DNA of 38,324 bases from Phialocephala subalpina (lineage: Eukaryota; Ascomycota; Leotiomycetes; Helotiales; Mollisiaceae), in assembly GCA_900073065.1 (NCBI GenBank), contig FJOG01000085.1:63665-101988 (forward strand), written 5' to 3'. Position 1 is the stretch's first letter, and the number at the start of each line of letters is the position of its first letter. Under the pieces are notes generated by a model. It was not told the origin of the DNA, searched no databases, and saw nothing but the letters and a program-made list of their open reading frames with translations. The translations under genes and the position numbers were made by a program. Shown piece by piece: positions 35,640-38,324 of the stretch.

Positions 35640-35829
35640 TATTAGAATAAATATCACGTGTTTTAGGTTATATACTTAGCGTGAGCATGCTCTCCATAAG
35701 AGAGTAAGCCTCGAGCTCTTAAACTCGATAAGATGATAATAATAAATAGTACTTTTGATTTTACTTTATGATTACCCTTTATTATAAACGCATACGCTTA
35801 AGTGATACGTATTTCCGATTATAGCGATA
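35640..35829 (+). repeat. Right LTR of Copia-2
   Basis: This 190-bp partner of 29673-29862 starts tattagaataaa and is followed by the target copy aaatt (35830-35834), after which DUF3435 coding sequence resumes. Confidence 0.9.
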
Positions 35830-37612
35830 AAATTATTTCGTTGTATAAAATTAAAGTATATAGTTTGATAATCCCGATCGATAAATAATAATATATAATA
35901 CTATTTATAAATATCTTTCCAATAGTTTATAATTTGCCGATATTCTTCGAGAGTTAATATTTTTGCGGTAATACGTATTAATTAAGTTTAAAATTAATTT
36001 AAACGAATTTATAAGAGTGGGATAAAAAGTATTGAGAATTTACTTTTTAATTTCTTTTTTAAAACTCGTTATAAATCATAGAATTTAAGTTTCTTCTTAA
36101 ATTTATTTATCCGATTGAAACAAATAAAATAATATTAGTATTTTAAGTAATTTAATATCTTAGTTTTAAATATATGAATCCCATTAATTATATATTTAAC
36201 GTTTCGAAAAATAGGTTTTTATACTTAATTTTTATTTTATTAAAAATAAATGCGATTAATATTAAATAAGATAATTAGATTATAAATATCATTTAAAGAA
36301 ATAAACTTATTTTTGAATATATTATCGGTAAATACTAAAACTAATATAAAAGTAACTCCGTAATATACGAGATTCTTTATTTCGTAAAATATAAATACTT
36401 TTTTAATTTGAATTAATTGGCCAACGAAATAAATATTAAATATAAAGAATAATTTTTTTTACTTTTTTCTCTTTTTATTAAACTTTTTAATACGCTTTAA
36501 ATTGAGCTTTATAATAATAATAAGTAATTATTTTTTTACTCGAAATAAAAATAATTAGAACTTAATATTTTTATATTAAAATTTAACGAAAACTTTAAAT
36601 CGAATAATAATATAATTAATAAAAATCAAAAAAAGTAATAATTAAACTTTTAGTCGCTTATAAATAAATACTTTTATATCGCGCATTTAATAGGCATTTT
36701 AAAATCGATAAAAATCCTCGATAAAAAGTTTTAACTTTTTTTTAAAATTATTAAAACCGAATATAAACATTAAAATTTACAGGATTTATTATCGCAAAAT
36801 AAATATAATAACTTAAGAAAATAGAAATAAGTAAAGTATATTACGCATATTATATAAAAAATTCTTTTTTATATATTCTTTTATTAATCGCGCGTATATT
36901 ATATTAAGGATTTTTTAATATATAATAATAAAAAATTCTTTTTTAATTCGCGAGTATTTTATTTATTAAAAGAAATATATTTTAAAAAGGTTAAATTAAT
37001 ACCCCTTAAAGGCCGCGTATAAGTTTTATATTATTTTGATAAAAAGCGAGTTTAAGTTTTGCTTTTTTAATTATTTAATAATAAAATCGCAAAACTTATT
37101 AAAATATAATTAATAAGTATTTATATCAAATAATTTTTCGCGAGATAAAAAATTTATTTTTCTTATTTTTTTAACTTTACTTTTATTATAATTTTAGTTT
37201 CGTTATAAAAATTAAATAATATAATTCTTTTTTCTTTAAACTCTCGCATTATTCGCTTAATATTTATAGTTTTAATATTAGTATTAAATTTAAAATCGAA
37301 TTTATTATTAAATAAAAAATTATAATTAGAATTTTTAGTAACCTTAGAATTAGAATTAAGATTAGAGTTATTATTATAAGTAGAATTGGATTTCCGTACT
37401 CGACTCCTCCTCTTTAACTTTACTCGTGATTTATATGCTCGAAGTTATTCCTCTCCGTTTAGCAAAGTCGGGGGAGCTTTACCTCGGCTATAGCGGAGGG
37501 TTTAACGCTAAGCGAAACGTCGGGGGAGACGGGCTATGTCGTCGCCAGGTAGCTTTGTGAGAAGAGACATAGACACCGCTTTGTAAAGAGGAATTGCGAA
37601 TCTCACGGACAT

Positions 37613-38324
37613 AACTACTACGATATTGCACTAGCTTAGCGATGCGTAGGCTAATCGAACTTATAAGCGCTAGAAAGTAATCGAGAAAATTAAGTACGAA
37701 GAAAAGCGAAAAACGGATGATTAAAGGCAATAATAAAAAGTGAATAGTTTAGTGGAGTGAAGAATAAAGAATGAAAACTTGAGAGTCAAGGGTAAAGCGG
37801 CGGGAATATATACATCTTGTAATGCGGGAGTAGGAAGTTGAATAAGTAATATGATTTATTTTCTACTTGGAAACTTTACTTTGGGGGGGAGCCCGCGGTT
37901 TTCAAGGGGGTAATGGGTTCCGCCATTTTTGGAGGTAGGAATAAAGTTGGAAGTGATACTCTCTATTTAAAACAGCGATAGGGATACTCGCTAAATTTTT
38001 AGTGGCCTTAGATTAAATACTCTAAGCGAGTAAAGAGGCAGCATAAAACAGCGGGCAAGTGCCTGCCGAAAATAATAGTCAAATTACCAATATCTAGAAA
38101 ATAATAATTTTTATTATATTTACAAGAGTTATTATTATCGTTTATATGTTTCCGTTTATTATTCTTTTTCTTTTTATTGAATTCCCTTTTAAAATAAAGG
38201 AATTTCATTTAATATTTAGTTTTCATATAATATAACTTTTTATAAAAATTATAAAAATTAATAAAAACCGCGAAAACAAAAGTTATTATTAACTATAAAA
38301 ACTATAAAAGAATTATTAGCGGAT
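37613..38324. other. Region upstream of the DUF3435 gene
   Basis: This would hold the promoter and, if the gene is a Starship captain, the element's 5' terminus. The composition is mixed: 37,613-37,960 is moderately GC-containing with a G run (about 37,883-37,890), and the rest is AT-rich. Minus-strand frames here (37,488-37,730 and 38,008-38,208) look like chance frames. No terminal repeat or gene was recognised. Confidence 0.35.

Larger units (their letters stand above)
29673..35829 (+). mobile_element. Ty1/Copia retrotransposon (Copia-2)
   Basis: LTRs of 190 bp (29673-29862 and 35640-35829) start TGTTGGAATAAA (right copy tattagaataaa) and end gcgata, where the final CA has become TA. Total length is 6157 bp. 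Integrase-before-RT coding order makes it Copia. Its sequence and LTRs differ from Copia-1, so it is another family. It is inserted antisense in the DUF3435 gene. Frames are RIP-damaged, but one 116-codon stretch survives. Confidence 0.92.
28720..37612 (-). pseudogene. DUF3435 protein (tyrosine-recombinase family of Starship captains), RIP-degraded and split by Copia-2
   Basis: Start ATG 37612 (MSVRFAIPLYKAVSMSLLTK, then LPGDDIARLPRRFA) matches the family's N-terminus. The recombinase core follows: LVFTDNIFKNKF.SL..IY, KPIFRNVKYIINGIHIFKT and KLKFYDL*R. Next comes LTLEEYRQIINYWKD, where homologs have EER.QIMGHRG.D; His and Arg of that H..R motif are now Y and W by C-to-T changes. Copia-2 splits the frame at NDFIRAINRLIYHEKTP, which reads through when the element and one target copy are removed. 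Downstream are KLIEKYAQYIQELKNHGY, LTKDQIFKVRIKLI.N and KKKGRPKD, then a decayed C2H2 finger (about 28,760-28,950). Native length is about 2.7 kb, near 900 codons and normal for the family. The N- and C-terminal parts are in different registers, so one intron or indel lies in the middle. The product is inactive. Confidence 0.8.
26480..38324. other. RIP-affected AT-rich block, right
   Basis: From about 26,480, where the first RIP-type stop appears inside the ferric reductase frame, to the window end the DNA is AT-rich with TA enrichment and few CA. A less mutated patch lies at about 37,440-37,960 around the start of the DUF3435 gene. The block holds the reductase, the DUF3435 gene and Copia-2. 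Confidence 0.8.

Noticed and set aside
37488..37730. 80-codon minus-strand frame at the DUF3435 start
   Set aside because: A neighbouring frame starting at 37612 matches the DUF3435 N-terminus and continues in register through RIP-type stops.

Overview
The window looks like nuclear DNA of a filamentous ascomycete (Pezizomycotina). It alternates two islands of ordinary base composition and codon use, with short GT-AG introns (about 1-1250 and 18,700-26,460), with two very AT-rich blocks (about 1,260-18,700 and 26,480-38,324). In the AT-rich blocks CA dinucleotides are largely gone, CG survives, and coding frames are broken mostly at former CAA/CAG and TGG codons. That is the signature of repeat-induced point mutation (RIP). 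No intact housekeeping gene is present. All names come from reading motifs by eye; no database search was run.

Left block. A single degraded reading frame begins at ATG 1300 and ends at TGA 19395, and its C-terminal part is a Ulp1/C48-type cysteine protease. It is split at codon level by a Ty3/Gypsy chromovirus (1857-16343, 262-bp LTRs, target duplication GGTTA). That Gypsy element is itself split inside its chromodomain by a Ty1/Copia element (7854-14164, 238-bp LTRs, target duplication taatt/taacc). If the retroelements, one target-site copy and a 250-bp tandem duplication near the 3' end are subtracted, the host frame is exactly 1118 codons.

Middle island (19,396-26,460). It holds one complete-looking three-exon gene for a single-pass membrane protein (minus strand, 20563-21759) and a truncated secreted kelch-family gene (plus strand, 23099-23696). 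Around these are gene fragments: a GATA-like (areA-type, DUF1752-like) piece, a coiled-coil piece, and one of two diverged inverted copies of an unidentified gene (1-540 and 19,885-20,290). There are also two short palindromic MITE-like elements.

Right block. On the minus strand lie a RIP-degraded DUF3435 gene (37612 down to about 28,720; the tyrosine-recombinase family that includes the captains of Starship giant transposons) and, 1.3 kb downstream on the same strand, a 3'-truncated ferric reductase. A second Copia element (29673-35829, 190-bp LTRs, target duplication aaatc/aaatt) interrupts the DUF3435 gene. Ferric reductases are a recurrent Starship cargo type, so the most interesting reading of this half is a dead Starship-like element killed by RIP and later LTR insertion. 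Its boundaries are not visible here, so that remains an inference.
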